Of a stretch of 64,000 bases of DNA, positions 10,881-23,286 are shown in pieces. The DNA is taken from the NCBI GenBank assembly GCA_029204225.1, contig CM055108.1, positions 11,841,955 through 11,905,954 on the forward strand, given 5' to 3'. Position 1 is the stretch's first letter. Every line of letters starts with the position of its first letter. The DNA comes from Diphasiastrum complanatum (Eukaryota; Streptophyta; Lycopodiopsida; Lycopodiales; Lycopodiaceae). The notes under the pieces are model-generated. The model did no database searches and was not told where the DNA came from. It was given only the letters and a program-made list of their open reading frames with translations. The position numbers and the translations under genes were made by a program.

Positions 10881-11440
10881 ATCCTTCGTCCCTCATCAGT
10901 CTCTCATCAGCGACAAGATTGATTGCTTTGTCGAATGTCATATCTGGTAGACTCAATATGAGCATTCTCAACGGTTGATAGGATGTAGGTAGAGACTTCA
11001 TGAAGTAGATCAACTGTTGTGGTGCTGGGACCTAGTGCTCCTGTCCTGATGCCGCGAGTTGAGCGAAGATCGTTTTGATCTTCTCAATGTGCTGGTCTAA
11101 CTGGTTGCCATCCCATCGTATGGATTGCGGGTGATTGTGAAGATGCATCACTGAAGTTGCAGTCCTCACTTCATACTTCTATTTTAATCTTTCCCATGCT
11201 GCATGGTTGCTTTGCAGTCTTCAATCTGCATGAGTAGATTTTCGTTGATGGACGAAACGATGACTGCCATTGCACGCTCATCCTTTCTAATCCATTAAGC
11301 TCTCCTCGGGTCTTTCTCTGGAGGTTGTACCTCTGAGAGTTCGGTCACCAATCAGATGCCTTCGCCCTTCAAAAGTGTTTTGATTTTGAATTTCCATATC
11401 CTATAGTTTGCGCCATCAAGACTGATTACTACTCTTGTTT
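10880..11440 (-). pseudogene. Copia gag remnant
   Basis: From the ATG at about 11456, the minus strand reads MATTIQTRVVISLDGANYR and then IWKFKIKTLLKGEG, the typical copia gag N-terminus. Stops and frameshifts follow. Later blocks (MAVIVSSINENLLMQIEDC) are recognisable. Zinc knuckle and protease are not visible, and the copy passes to integrase within about 600 bp, which implies an internal deletion. Confidence 0.75.
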
Positions 11441-11508
11441 GGATCGTTGTAGCCATATTGTGTTGTCTAGAAAATCACTGCTCAGATGTCAATAGTGATA
11501 ACCTTTCA

Positions 11509-11520
11509 ATTCTGATACCA
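11509..11520 (-). other. Primer-binding site, initiator-Met tRNA type
   Basis: On the minus strand TGGTATCAGAAT immediately follows the LTR. It matches the Met PBS in its first ten bases. Confidence 0.8.
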
Positions 11521-12046
11521 TGTCGCGAACGGGTTTACTTCGTCGCGAACGGGTTTACTTCGTCGCGAACGTATTTGTTTTTTTTGAATTTTCTTATGCG
11601 GAAGCTTACAAGATCGTAGACATGCGACCACAGATCACAGAACAAATATCATTGTAGCAATCAAGACAATGGAAGACAAGAAGATACACGAGATAGATGC
11701 AACTGTATTATCAGTTTAATTTTTAGAGCGGAATGATCAGTGTCTCGCTCATTAGCTGCCTGATGCTCTACTCTTTTGCTGTGTTTTGCTCATTGGTAGA
11801 CTTTCATGCACAACTATTTCGTTTTTATTCTTTTTCTTTTTTGCTCTACTGACATACATTTCCTGTGTCTTCTTTTGATCCTGAAAATAGTCTATATATC
11901 CACTGTGTGGAGTTTACAAGATAGCTAAATAGAGAATTACAGGAGTAGTTAACGCTAATCAACTAATCAGTTATTCTCCGTTGTTGCTAACTGTTTCAGC
12001 TAGGCGTGAAATTTAAGACTCCACGCCCGTTGAGCTGCCAACTGAT
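11521..12046 (-). mobile_element. 5' LTR of minus-strand copia remnant
   Basis: The PBS-proximal end carries two full and one partial copies of a 20-bp unit (TCGCGAACGGGTTTACTTCG, 11523-11562 and on). The distal end is placed near TGATAGCA at about 12046. That boundary is approximate because no second copy of this LTR is present. Confidence 0.5.
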
Positions 12047-12839
<793 letters not shown>

Positions 12840-12840
<1 letters not shown>

Positions 12841-13710
12841 AAGAATTGTTACAGTTTGGCACGTTGTTGTTTGGGTTCAGTTTCTACTTGTTACTAGGCT
12901 TCACGGGTTTCAAATGAGTTATTATCTTGATTCATTACCCAGTCAGGCAGAAGGTTTGGTGTTGTAGTATAGTTTTATCCATCCTGTCAGTGGATACTTG
13001 GGCAACGTTCACTCTTGAACTGTACTCACATCAAATGAAAATGCAAGTCATGATACTCAACAAGGATAAAAATGCTACTCGATTTTACACCTATCAGATT
13101 CCTACTTCTACTTGATGCAAAATGGGTTGGACAGATTCTTGAAGCTAAAAACTAGTCTAACGTGCAACAAACAGAATCAAGAAACAAGAAACAAGAAGCT
13201 AATTCAAAAGCATTTCAAGTGCAAGAATCAATAAACACACATCGCTTGAATGTAACACAAGTATAACATGAAATGCAAAGGAGAAGATGTGTACATTAAA
13301 ATTGCAGCAACATAACAATACATCACAAGTGTTCCTCTCCATGAGTAGATTGGATTTCCACTTTTACAATATTACAAGTGGCAAAAACCAAAGCCACAAG
13401 TGTCACCATCAAAAGGTTGATCCGTTAACGTCTGATGCTGACGCAAACCATCAGACTAGTAACAATGGTTATATGTCTTCTTCAGAATAGAAAGTGGGTA
13501 GTGGCAGACGTGTCAGCTTATGGTAGGTTAGGACCTAAAATAAAGAGGGGTCATGTACTACATTCAAGGATATCGAATGCAAGAAGATCTGAGTACTGTT
13601 TTGCTTCATTGTATGAATGTGTTCGAAGAGCTTTTCTTTCAGGTTCTTGACGTGTCTTGCAGAGAAACTAGAAGCATAGTTTATGTTTTATTGCACACTG
13701 TTTCTGTTCA
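12840..13710 (+). mobile_element. Probable 5' LTR of copia element X
   Basis: The segment ends TTTCTGTTCA immediately before a Met-type PBS at 13711. Several of its blocks (CCTGTCAG..ACTCTTG.ACTG near 12988-13022; AACAAGAAAC...; ATTACAAGTGG...GTCACCATCAAAAGGT near 13370-13420) recur in the same order at about 26955-27660. That supports a repeated LTR-like unit. The 5' edge is not determined. Confidence 0.5.
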
Positions 13711-13722
13711 TGGTATCAAAGC
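13711..13722 (+). other. Primer-binding site, initiator-Met tRNA type
   Basis: TGGTATCAAAGC follows the presumed LTR end directly. It is identical to the PBS of the element at 53260-57695. Confidence 0.8.
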
Positions 13723-14024
13723 CATTGAAATCAACATTCCATCAATCGGAGTGTGGTGTAAATAATACAATGAACCTGAAGGATCAGTTTCTTGAGCTGT
13801 AGCGACAAAGCACCAACACATTCATTTGAAAAGGAGAAAAGGAGACTATTCTGAAGCAGATCATGATGATAAAGTTGAGGAGCGGAATGATTCTTGGATT
13901 CTAATCCATTGCTTCTTCCTAAAACATTTCTTTGGTTAAGCTCCTGATATCCTCTTTGAGAAGGGTTTTTTCCACTATTATTGCTTGCCATAACTCCTAT
14001 ACTGATACTTCTTTGATTTTTAGA

Positions 14025-14870
14025 ATGAGTTATGAGATCGAGTTGATAGAAAGATTCGATGGAGACAACTTCGTGTCCTGGAAACTCAAAATGAAAATGC
14101 TGTTGATCGAGAAAGACCTGTGGGAGGTAGTTTCCGGTGCAGAGACTAAGCCACAGGATGAATTGACTGAAGTCAAGGCTTTCGAAAAAAAGGATGCAAA
14201 AGCGTTGGCAAGTATCATTTTGAACCTAAAAGATACACAATTTGCTTATGTCAGTAAGTGCACTACTACCAAAAAGGCTTGGCAGGTCCAGACAACAATC
14301 TATGAGACAAAGAACTTGGCTCACCAGGCTTACCTACACCAAAAATTCTTCACAACCAAAATGTCTGAAGGGACATTTGTCAGAAATCATGTCAGTAGTA
14401 TGAGAATAATGGCTGATCAACTAGCTTCTTTGAGCTCACCCATCTCTGACATAGAATTTATGTCAAGTTTGTTGACCAGTCTACCAGTTTCTTACAAGAT
14501 ATTAAGCATCTATCTGGAAAGTCAGCTTGGCAAGATGAATACTGAAGAAATGATTGGCCAACTATTGCAAGAAGAGATGCATCAAAAGGGGGAGAGCTCA
14601 ACAATAGAAGAACTTCTGATCAACAAGATGGAAAGTACTTCCATAGAAGAGAATGAGAAAGAGAAAAGTGCAATTAATAAGCAGTGTCTAACACCACATA
14701 TCAAAGTGAAAGGTAGGTTCAGAGGGAATTGCCACTAATGTAAAAAGTTTGGTCATATGGCAAAGGTTTCCAAGAAGAGACAATATGATTCAAGAAGAAA
14801 AGAAAATAACCTAGCTGAGCAAAACGAGCAGCTGCTTGGTGCAGATTCTCTACCTCAAAAGAATCCCTAG
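14025..14870 (+). pseudogene. Ty1/copia gag of element X
   Basis: ATG at 14025 starts MSYEIELIERFDGDNF, the usual copia gag opening (a conserved SWKLKMKMLL block follows). About 238 residues are open to the TAA at 14736-14738. That stop interrupts a damaged zinc knuckle: the second Cys pair reads CKKFGHMAKV, with the last Cys lost. Gag-like sequence runs on to about 14870. Protease and integrase are absent: the next recognisable block is the end of RT, so most of pol has been deleted. Confidence 0.87.
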
Positions 14871-14884
14871 TTTAATATATTGAT

Positions 14885-15540
14885 TATGCTGTGTATGTAG
14901 ATGGCATACTACTTACAGGAAATTCTACATGTCTTGTCTCACAAGTAAAAGAAAGATTTGTAATGAAGGATTTAGGAGACGTGAATTTTTTCCTTGGACT
15001 TCATATAGGATGTGATCGAGCAAACAAAATGCCCAACACTAGTACATTCAGCAAAGTCTCAAAGAATATGATATGAGGAATTGTAAACCAATGTACTCCC
15101 CATCTGTAGAAGAGTATCAAAACAAAGATAGTCCATATGAAGATATAATTGATTATTAGAGGATAATAGGAAAATTCATGTATGTTGTCACAGGCACATG
15201 CCTAGACTTGGCCAGCATAGTAAGATATTTGGCACAACCCTTATAAAGTTCATTGGATTGCAGCAAAAAAGGTACTCAAATATCTTTAAGGAACCAGTAA
15301 CTGGAGAATCACATACAAGATTCAGGCAGAAAAGGCAAACAATCTTCTCAGATTTTCAGACTCTAACTGGGGAGGAGACAAAAGTGATCGAAAGTCAATT
15401 GCAGGGTATATTTTTATACTTACTCATGGTTGCATCAGTTGGAGCAGCAAATAGCAAAGCTCAATTGCATTATCCAGCACTGAGACAGAGTATATGGCAC
15501 TCTGACAAAGTCAGGGCATTGAGCAGCAATTCATCACTCC
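14885..15540 (+). pseudogene. Copia RT tail and RNase H remnant (element X)
   Basis: The RT motif reads YVDGILLTGN where YVDD is expected, so the second catalytic Asp is changed. MKDLGDVNFFLGL follows. After stops and frameshifts, RNase H blocks can be read near 15340-15490 (SDSNWGGDKSDRKS, then CISWSSK and SSTETEYMAL). The sequence then runs into the integrase of a different copia copy near 15500-15560. Confidence 0.75.
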
Positions 15541-17751
15541 TTACAATCCTTAGTCCAATGGCTTAGCTGAGAGAAAGAACCGTACTCTGGTCGAATCTGC
15601 TAAGTGTATGCTAGCGCATGCATAGTTGCTCAAGAGACTCTGGACTGAAGCTGTCTCCACTGTAGCTTACATCCAGAACAGATGTTTGACCAAAGCCCTA
15701 TCAGACAAGACACCCCACGAGGTGTGGACAGGATCCAAGCCTTCTTTGAAGAACCTAAGAGTGTTTGGGTGCATTGCCTACGCGCAGATCCCAAAGGACA
15801 CAAGGAAGAAATTGGACTTCCAAGGTCTCAAGACCATCCTGATCGGATATACTTCATCTGATAACATCTACAAGTTGTATGATCCTGATACCCAACAAAT
15901 CTTGTATAGCCGAGATACAGTCTTTATCAAGGATCGTTTCATCGACCTCAAAGGCAAAGACATTGCTCAAGAAGAATCTTCATCACCAACCATTGACACG
16001 ACAATCCGAGCTTCTGGCTCAAGCATGTCTATTGTCTACCCACTTCGAGACATCGAATCAGACGAAGATGTTGTTGCTACCCAACAACAAGTCCCAGGAG
16101 CGGTTCATCAGTCAAATCCTCCCAGAAGATCAAGCCGAGTGCACACACAACCCACAAGGTATACTCATGATTATGCCTGTCTTTTAATGCAGGAACCGAG
16201 GACAGTCAAAGAGGTACTTAGCCAAACAGACTCTGATCTCTGGAGAGAAGCTATGGACAGAGAGTATTCCTCTATGATCAAGAATCAGACATGGTCATTG
16301 GTCGAAGCTCCTATTGGCTGCAATATTATTGATTGGAAATGGATATTTAAGATCAAATACAATGCCAACGGAGCAATTGATCAAACGAAGGCAAGACTGG
16401 TAGCACGAGGATTCAGCCAGACCCCGAATGTCGACTACAGTGCGATTTTTAGTCCAGTCGTCAAACATTCGTCGATCCGAATGCTCCTATCTTATGCTGT
16501 AGCTGCCGACTCGAAGTACATCAACTTGATGTACAAACAACCTATCTGAATGGAGTTATACAAGAGGATATCTACATGATCCAGCCTGAAGGATACGTTT
16601 TGGAAGGCATGAACAATCATGTCTGTAAACTCCAAAAAACATTGTACGGCTTGAAAGAGTCTGCCAGGGCTTGGTTTCATAGGATCAACACATTTCTCAT
16701 TGAACAAGTATTTAAACCAAGCACTGTTGATTGCAACATTTATTCGAAGTCAGTTCAACAATCCTTTATTATCATCACCTTGTATGTTGACGATACGTTG
16801 CTCTTCAGCAACAATACTGATATGGTCAAGGATTTAAAATAGATGTTCTTCTTAGAATTTGGCATGACTGATCTGGACGAAGCTCACTTCTGTTTTGGAA
16901 TTCAAATCCACAGAGACAGAGCAAACCGATTGATTTACATCACTCAACAAAGGTATCTTCATAATGTTCTAAACATATACAATTTGATGAATTATAAATT
17001 AGCTCACTCACCAATGGATCCAGGCCTGCATTTGTCGAAGGACCAATGTCCCCAGACCAAGCAGGAAGAGGAGTTGATGAGAGAATACCCGTATTGATCG
17101 ATACTTGGATCTCTCATGTATGCAATGGTTTATACAAGACCAGATATCTCTTTTGCTGTTAGCACACTCAGCCAATACATGGCTAATCCTGGAATTACCC
17201 ATTGGAAGGCCTTTATACAAGTCACGAGATATATTCGAGCTACCATGGACCATTGCATCTGCTATGGAGATGTCAGCAATGACAATCTTCATCAGCTCAG
17301 TGGTTATTCTGATGCCAGCTGGGGAGGAGATGTAGACCATCATAAGTCCACATCTAGATTTACATTCTTCTTCAACGACGGTCCTATTTCATGGAACAGT
17401 CATAAGCAAACCTCTATCGCACTTTCTTCTACTGAAGTAGAATACATTGCTGCTTTTCAATATATTAAAAAAGCGTTTTGGTTGAGAAATTTGCTGTCAG
17501 ACATCAATCTGTATCAGTACAGCCCTACAATTTTGTTTTGTGATAACCAAAGTGCTATTGCCTTATCGGCCATTGAGATAAAATATTACTACATTAGGGG
17601 CAAGGTTCTCGACAGAGAGGTGAGCTTAACGTACTACAGAACACAGGACATGGTCGCAGACATTTTCACAAAAGCACTCAATGTTAATGCACACAACATA
17701 TTTAGTGCATTGCTCAGTCTGAAGATCAAGGCATCCACGGATCCAGATTAA
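15500..17751 (+). pseudogene. Copia pol of element Y (integrase tail, RT, RNase H)
   Basis: Copia pol lacking its 5' part. First block: integrase end with NGLAERKNRTL (catalytic Glu region, near 15560). Then TPHEVWTGSKPSLKNL and the RT start (DLWREAMDREYSS). One frameshift lies near 16510-16550. The palm motif YVDDTLLFSNN is intact at about 16780. TAG 16840-16842 and TGA 17095-17097 break the frame; element Z has CAG and CGA at those positions. RNase H follows (GYSDASWGGDVD, SIALSSTEVEY) to TAA at 17749-17751. A G-rich polypurine tract (17752-17758) and the LTR come next. Confidence 0.9.
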
Positions 17752-17758
17752 GGGGGGG

Positions 17759-18222
17759 TATTGGATTTACTCCTTCTACTCTCCTAAATTCCAATTTTAA
17801 TTTGCCTCCATTCATGTTGCATATTTACTAACGTTGTCATGCAGTCTGCATTTTTACATGCAAATTCGCACAGACGAAGAAAAGGCAAATGAATCGTGAC
17901 ACTGTGTTCTTGCACAGATTATGGTGACAAAAGTAAAGGTGACACTACCTTACTGAATACCAAAAGTACCCTAAAAGCTAAGGCACCCTGTAAATCTAAT
18001 CCTAAGGCTACACGTAAGAAGTGACGCACTTTTGCATCATCACCAACGTTCACCTCAGTACTGACTGACGTCGCACCCTTTTTGTGCTCACCCCATGCAG
18101 TTGCGCTAACAGATTGGACAACAATTGTAGCCACCCACGATCTCCTATAGACAGCACATCCACTTTGTACTTTTTGCACACTTGTAATATTATGTATATA
18201 TATTGGATACCATTCGTATACT

Positions 18223-18292
<70 letters not shown>

Positions 18293-18881
18293 AGATGAGA
18301 AGCGAGACAAGAAGAGACTAAGTGAAGAGGTTTCATTCCTCATTACAAACAAAATAAGCTTTGTAGGACACGCAGTTTTGTCCGCTATTGTATTGTGCTC
18401 TGTCGCATTATTAACTTGTATACATGATATACTTAATCTAATACAACTCTTTGTTATGCATTCAGATCTGTGTTAATATTGTTGTGCGTCTGATCTTTCT
18501 AGTTGCTCTTTCTAGTAATAGACGGTCAACTTTTAGTCTTGTCTTTTGCAAAAAATTCGGGACTAATTATCAGTCGAGCACAGTCTAGCTCTTTGCGAAT
18601 CATTTGTGACAGATAATTTGTCTTGCAATTTGCAACAAATTATTCATCTAGCTCTTCATCCATTAAATGTTTGGCTATGTAATATAGAATGATTGTGATT
18701 TCTATCACTAAAGTTCTGTTCATTCTGACAGGCATAGTCATGCTTACAAAGAGAGTCAAATAATTCATTCCGCAGCGCATGAACATTTTCTGTTCGAGTT
18801 CGTTTCTCATTCGTTTCTTGTTTGAGTTCGTTTCTCGTCCGTGTTTGTCAATTATTCTTCCCCCTCTATTCTCTCCCAACA
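17759..18881 (+). mobile_element. LTR between elements Y and Z
   Basis: This 1123-bp LTR begins TATTGGATTTACTCC right after a polypurine tract and ends CTCTCCCAACA. It is the same family as the LTRs at 21164-22336 and, inverted, 33183-34336. It is joined directly to integrase sequence of element Z, without PBS, leader or gag. It contains the GA microsatellite. Confidence 0.85.
18222..18291. repeat. (GA)n microsatellite inside an LTR
   Basis: About 33 GA units lie within the Y/Z LTR. The related LTRs at 21164-22336 and 33183-34336 have no such expansion at the equivalent place (GTGTGTAAAATAATAG in the former). Confidence 0.97.
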
Positions 18882-21155
18882 ATCGTTGCCCAAGAGATTC
18901 TGGGCCGAAGCTGTCTCCACTGTAACTTACGTCCAGAACAGGTGTTCAACCAAGGCCCTCTCAGGCAAGACACCCCACGAGGTGTGGACATGCTCTAAGT
19001 CTTCTGTAAAGAACCTAAGAGTGTTTGGATGCGTTGCCTACGCGCACATCCCAAAAGACATGAGGAAGAAATTGGACTTCCAAGGTCTCAAGACCATCCT
19101 GATTGGATATACTTCATCTGCATACAAGTTGTATCATCCTGATACCCAACAAATCTTGTATAGCCGGGATACAGTCTTTATCGAGGATCCGTTCGTCGAC
19201 ATCAAAGGCAAGGATATTGATCTAGGAGAACCTTCATTACTTGCCATTGACACGACTGTCCGAGCTTCTAGCTCAGACATGTCCATTGTCGACCCACTTT
19301 TTGACAGTGAATCAGACAAAGACGTTGCTGCTACCCAGCAACAAGTCCTAAGAGTGGTTCATCAGTCGAATCCTCCCAGAAGATCAAGCCGAGTGCGCAC
19401 ACAGCCCACAAGGTATACTCCTGAGTCTACATGTCTTTTGATACAGGAACCGATGACAGTCGAAGAGGCACTCAACCAACCAGACTTTGATCTCTGGAGA
19501 GAAGCTATGGACAGAGAGTATTCCTCTCTGATCAAGAACCAGATGTGGTCACTAGTCGAAGCTCCTATTGGCTACAACATCATTGATTGCAAATGGATCT
19601 TTAAGATCAAATACAATGCCAAGGGAGCAATTGATCGAAGAAAGACAATATTGGTAGCATGAGGATTCACTCGTTTTCCCAACGTCGACTACAGCGAGAC
19701 TTTTAGTCCAATAGTCAAGCATTCGTTAATCCGAGCACTCCTGTCTTATGTTGCAGCTGTCGACCTCGAAGTACATCAATTTCATGTGCAAACAGCCTAT
19801 TTGAATGGAGTTATACAAGAAGACATCTACATGATCCAGCCCGAAGGATACATTCTGGAAGGTATGAAGAATCATGTCTATAAACTCCACATAGCACTTT
19901 ACGGCTTGAAACAGTCTGCCAGAGCTTGGTTTCAGAGGATCAAGACATTCTTCATCGAACAATGATTCAAACCGAGCACTGCTGATTACAACGTCTATTC
20001 CAAGTCAGTGCAACAATCCTTCATTATCATCACCTTATACGTGGATGATACGTTGCTCTTCAGCAACAATACCAATTTGGTTAAGGATTCTAAGCAGATG
20101 TTGTTTTCAGAGTTTGACATGACTGATCTGGACGAAGCTCACTTCTGGGCATTTAGATCCACAGAGACAGAACGAGATGACTGATTTACATCACTCAACA
20201 AAGGTATTTTCACAATCTAAACAGATACAATCTAATGACACAATTAGCTCACTTACTGATGGATCCAGACCTATATTTGTCAAAGAACCAATGTCCCCAG
20301 ACCAAACAAGAAGAGGAGCAGATGAGAGAGTATCCTTATCGATCGATACTTGGACCTCTCATGTACGCAATGGTCTGTACAAGACTAGATATCTCTTTTG
20401 CAGTAAACTCACTCAGCCAATATATGGCTAATCCTGGCATTACCCATTGGAAGGCTCTCATAAGAATCATGAGGTATATTCGAACTACCATGGACCAATG
20501 CATCTGCTGTGGAGAGGTCAGCAACGACAATCTTCATTAGCTTAGTGGTTATTCTGATGCAAGCTGGGGAGGAGATGTAGACAATCGTAAGTCCACATCT
20601 GGATTTACATTCTTCTTCAAAGACGGTCCTATCCCTTGAAACAGTCGTAAGCAAACCTCTATCGCACTTTCTTCTACAAAAGTAGAATACATTGCTGCTT
20701 CTCAATCTATTAAGAAAGCGTTTTGGTTGAGAAATTTACTGTCAGACATTAATTTGTATCAGTACAATCCCACAATTTTATTTTGTGATAATCAGAAAAG
20801 ACTCGAGTTAGGCCAGATTTGTACTTTTCTGATTCGCGTCCTGACTCTCCGTTGACTCGCTCTCTGAGACTCGTTGGACTGTATCCCGGCTGAACAAGAT
20901 GTGTATTTCTCTTATCTACTTTCTTGTAATGATTGCCTTATTGGCCAACCCTAGATTTCACTCTAGGAGTAAGCACATTGAAATCATATATCACTACACC
21001 AAGGGCAAAGTTCTCAACAAGGAGGTGAGCTTAACATACTGCAGAACGCAGTACATGGTTGCAGATATATTCATGAAGGCATTAAGTGTTAATGCACACA
21101 ACCAATTTTGTGAATTGCTTAGTCAAAAGATCAAGGCATTCATGAATCCAGATTA
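18882..21155 (+). pseudogene. Copia pol of element Z (integrase tail, RT, RNase H)
   Basis: Closely related to Y and collinear with it. It starts at the same integrase position (LPKRFWAEAVSTVTY) immediately after the LTR end. RT is recognisable throughout, with intact YVDDTLLFSNN near 20040. Stops include TGA at 19660-19662, TAG at 20538-20540 and TGA at 20637-20639; Y keeps CGA, CAG and TGG there. About 135 bp unrelated to Y are inserted near 20795-20928 in RNase H. After it, the terminal HSRSKHIEI block reads on to TAA at 21153-21155, followed by the polypurine tract. Confidence 0.9.
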
Positions 21156-21163
21156 AGGGGGGG

Positions 21164-22336
21164 CGTTGGATTTATCTCCTCTACTCTCCTAAATCCTATT
21201 TTAATCTGCCTCCATTCATGCTGCATTTTTACTCATGTTGTCGCACAGTCTACATATTTACATGTAAAATAAGACAGGCAAAAAACTCGACTGTCTGCAT
21301 AAATATAAGTAAATTTCCACAGTCGAAAAAGGCGAAAAACGTGACACTATATTTTTACACGTGATTTGTGACAGGGAAAAAGGACGACATTGCCTTACAA
21401 AATGCCGAAGGTGCCCTAGAAAAAGCAAAGGCACCCTGTAAATCAAATCCTAAGGCATTTCGTTAGAGTGTCGCATTTTTGCATCTTCACCAACGTTCAT
21501 TTCAGCAAAGGTTGACGTCGCGGCCTTTTTCACGCTCATCCCACGCAATTGTGCTAACAGATTTGACAACAATAGCAGCCACCCACGATCTCCTACAGAC
21601 AACACATCCACTTTGTACTTCCTTCATCTGCACACTTGTAAAATTGTGTAGATATTAAATACTACTTGCATATTCAAGTGTGTGTAAAATAATAGCATCA
21701 TAAGCTTATCAGAGATAGACGAAGTAGATGCCTTGCGCATTGATTCTTTTGTATTGTCAGTAATAGGTTCATCCCCTTTTACATATTGAATTAGCTTTGT
21801 AGAGCACGCGGTTTCGTCCGCTATTGTCTTGTGTTCCACAACATTATTGACATGTATATTTTGCTATACTTAATCTGATAACAACTCTGTTGTTCTGCGT
21901 TCAGATTTGTGTTGATATTGCTATGCTTTTCTTCATTCTGTCTGACTCTTTTGTTGCTCAATCTGGTAATCTGTTCTTAGCGAATTTTTATTGATGACTA
22001 ATATTTAGTCTTGTCTTTCGTGACTGATTATCAGTCGAACTCAGTCTAGCTCTTCGCGAATCATTCCCGACTAATAATTTGTCTAGCTGTTCACGACAAA
22101 TTATTTTTTTGATGTTTTGTTAATGTTTGGCTACGTAATCAGATCGACCGTGATTTTTATCACTAACATTATGTTCTTTTCCGATAGGTGTAGTCATGCT
22201 TAAGAAAAGAGTAATATAGCTCATTCCGTTGCGCACGAACACTTTCTGTTCGAGTTTCGAGTGCGTTTATTTTTGTGTTCGTTTTCTTTTGGAGCTATTT
22301 TAGTTTCTCACATTCACACACCCTCTTTCTCCAACA
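21164..22336 (+). mobile_element. 3' LTR of element Z
   Basis: This 1173-bp LTR begins CGTTGGATTTATCTCC after the polypurine tract and ends TTTCTCCAACA. The expected TG start has changed to CG. It is collinear with the LTRs at 17759-18881 and 33183-34336 (inverted). Confidence 0.85.
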
Positions 22337-22602
22337 CCTGAGAGTGTAATGGGTTTCTTTGTCCTCTCTCTACCCATGTGCCACTTTATCTATTCCCATA
22401 TCCTATCCTATAGCCTTGAATGCCAACTATCTCAGCTTTCTACCATATGGGATTGGACCAAGATATTGGTGCATACCTTTCACACAACCATTTTAGTGCC
22501 AAGCCTAGATCATTGACAGGTACCTCCCAGATGTCAATGCTACTAGATAGAACAGTTGGGCATCATGAAATGGTCGTCTTCAGTAACATGAAATGGTCGT
22601 CT
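22337..22602. other. Flank with a 23-bp direct duplication
   Basis: CATGAAATGGTCGTCTTCAGTAA occurs twice in tandem (about 22564-22609). On the minus strand, fragments such as YLGPIPYGRKLR with stops may continue the decayed coding relic at 22603-23257. I cannot identify them. Confidence 0.5.
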
Positions 22603-23257
22603 TCAGTAACCAGGGGCTCGTTGACATTGATTCTGATCGGTGGTATCCCCCTCAGGTAGCCCGTTATTCCAATAGCCCGTCAGGGTCACCAAAAACGCGA
22701 TGGCTTGGCAATTTGCCGCACACATCCTGACCACTGAATCGGCGCTATCTTTGTGTTTTCCTCCAAAATTCTCATAGGATAGCCGGATATCATCCGCACT
22801 GGAGATGGCGGTTATCTTCGGTATCAAGGGCCAGTTATATGATTGGGGCGCCCCTTACGGTTTCTCTTTCAGCCATGGCTTCCTTCTTTTCAGCGGGGAG
22901 TAATGTGGATCCGTCCTATTCCATCCAGGTACCCGCATGTACTCTTGCAGTGTATCTGGATCCTTAGCCAACATCACATCTCGCCACCCAGGTTGAGGTC
23001 TGAGTGCGTGGAGGATGTCGCTCTTTCTGTTTAACTTAGTGACATCCATGTACCTGTACCCACCCCGGTCCCCTTTCTTACGGAACTCATTTGAGACACG
23101 GGATGGCGGCAGTGGTTTCAGAACTTTTGCCCTTGATTTTTCTGTAAGGGGGCGAGCTGGGCTTTCCAAATATTCAAAAACTGTCCTAGTACTCCTTGTT
23201 TTCCTTGGCCTCGGCATCCTTTCCTTTATCTTTTCTCCTGGATGACTCACCTGACAT
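22603..23257 (-). pseudogene. Unrecognised decayed coding relic
   Basis: I do not recognise the family. From ATG 23217, 120 codons are open: a basic protein starting MPRPRKTRSTRT, with GGYRYMDVTKLNRKSD and a Lys/Arg-rich end. It stops at TAA 22857-22855, but the same frame continues for about 84 codons (GAPQSYNWPLIPKI..., then DSADSVVRMCAANCQA and FLVTLTGYWNNGLPEGD) to a stop at 22603. So one protein with an internal stop is likely. A hydrophilic start in another frame (ATG 23257, MSGESSRRKDKGKD) may be its true N-terminus after a frameshift. Alternative: a host gene relic or an endogenised foreign gene. It shares strand with the CVNH gene 0.6 kb upstream. Confidence 0.5.
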
Positions 23258-23286
23258 GGCTCGTCTCCCAGTTGAGGTTTCCTCAA

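Noticed and set aside
13287-13765. Small plus-strand ORFs
   Set aside because: They lie in the LTR-like segment of element X and show no coding features.
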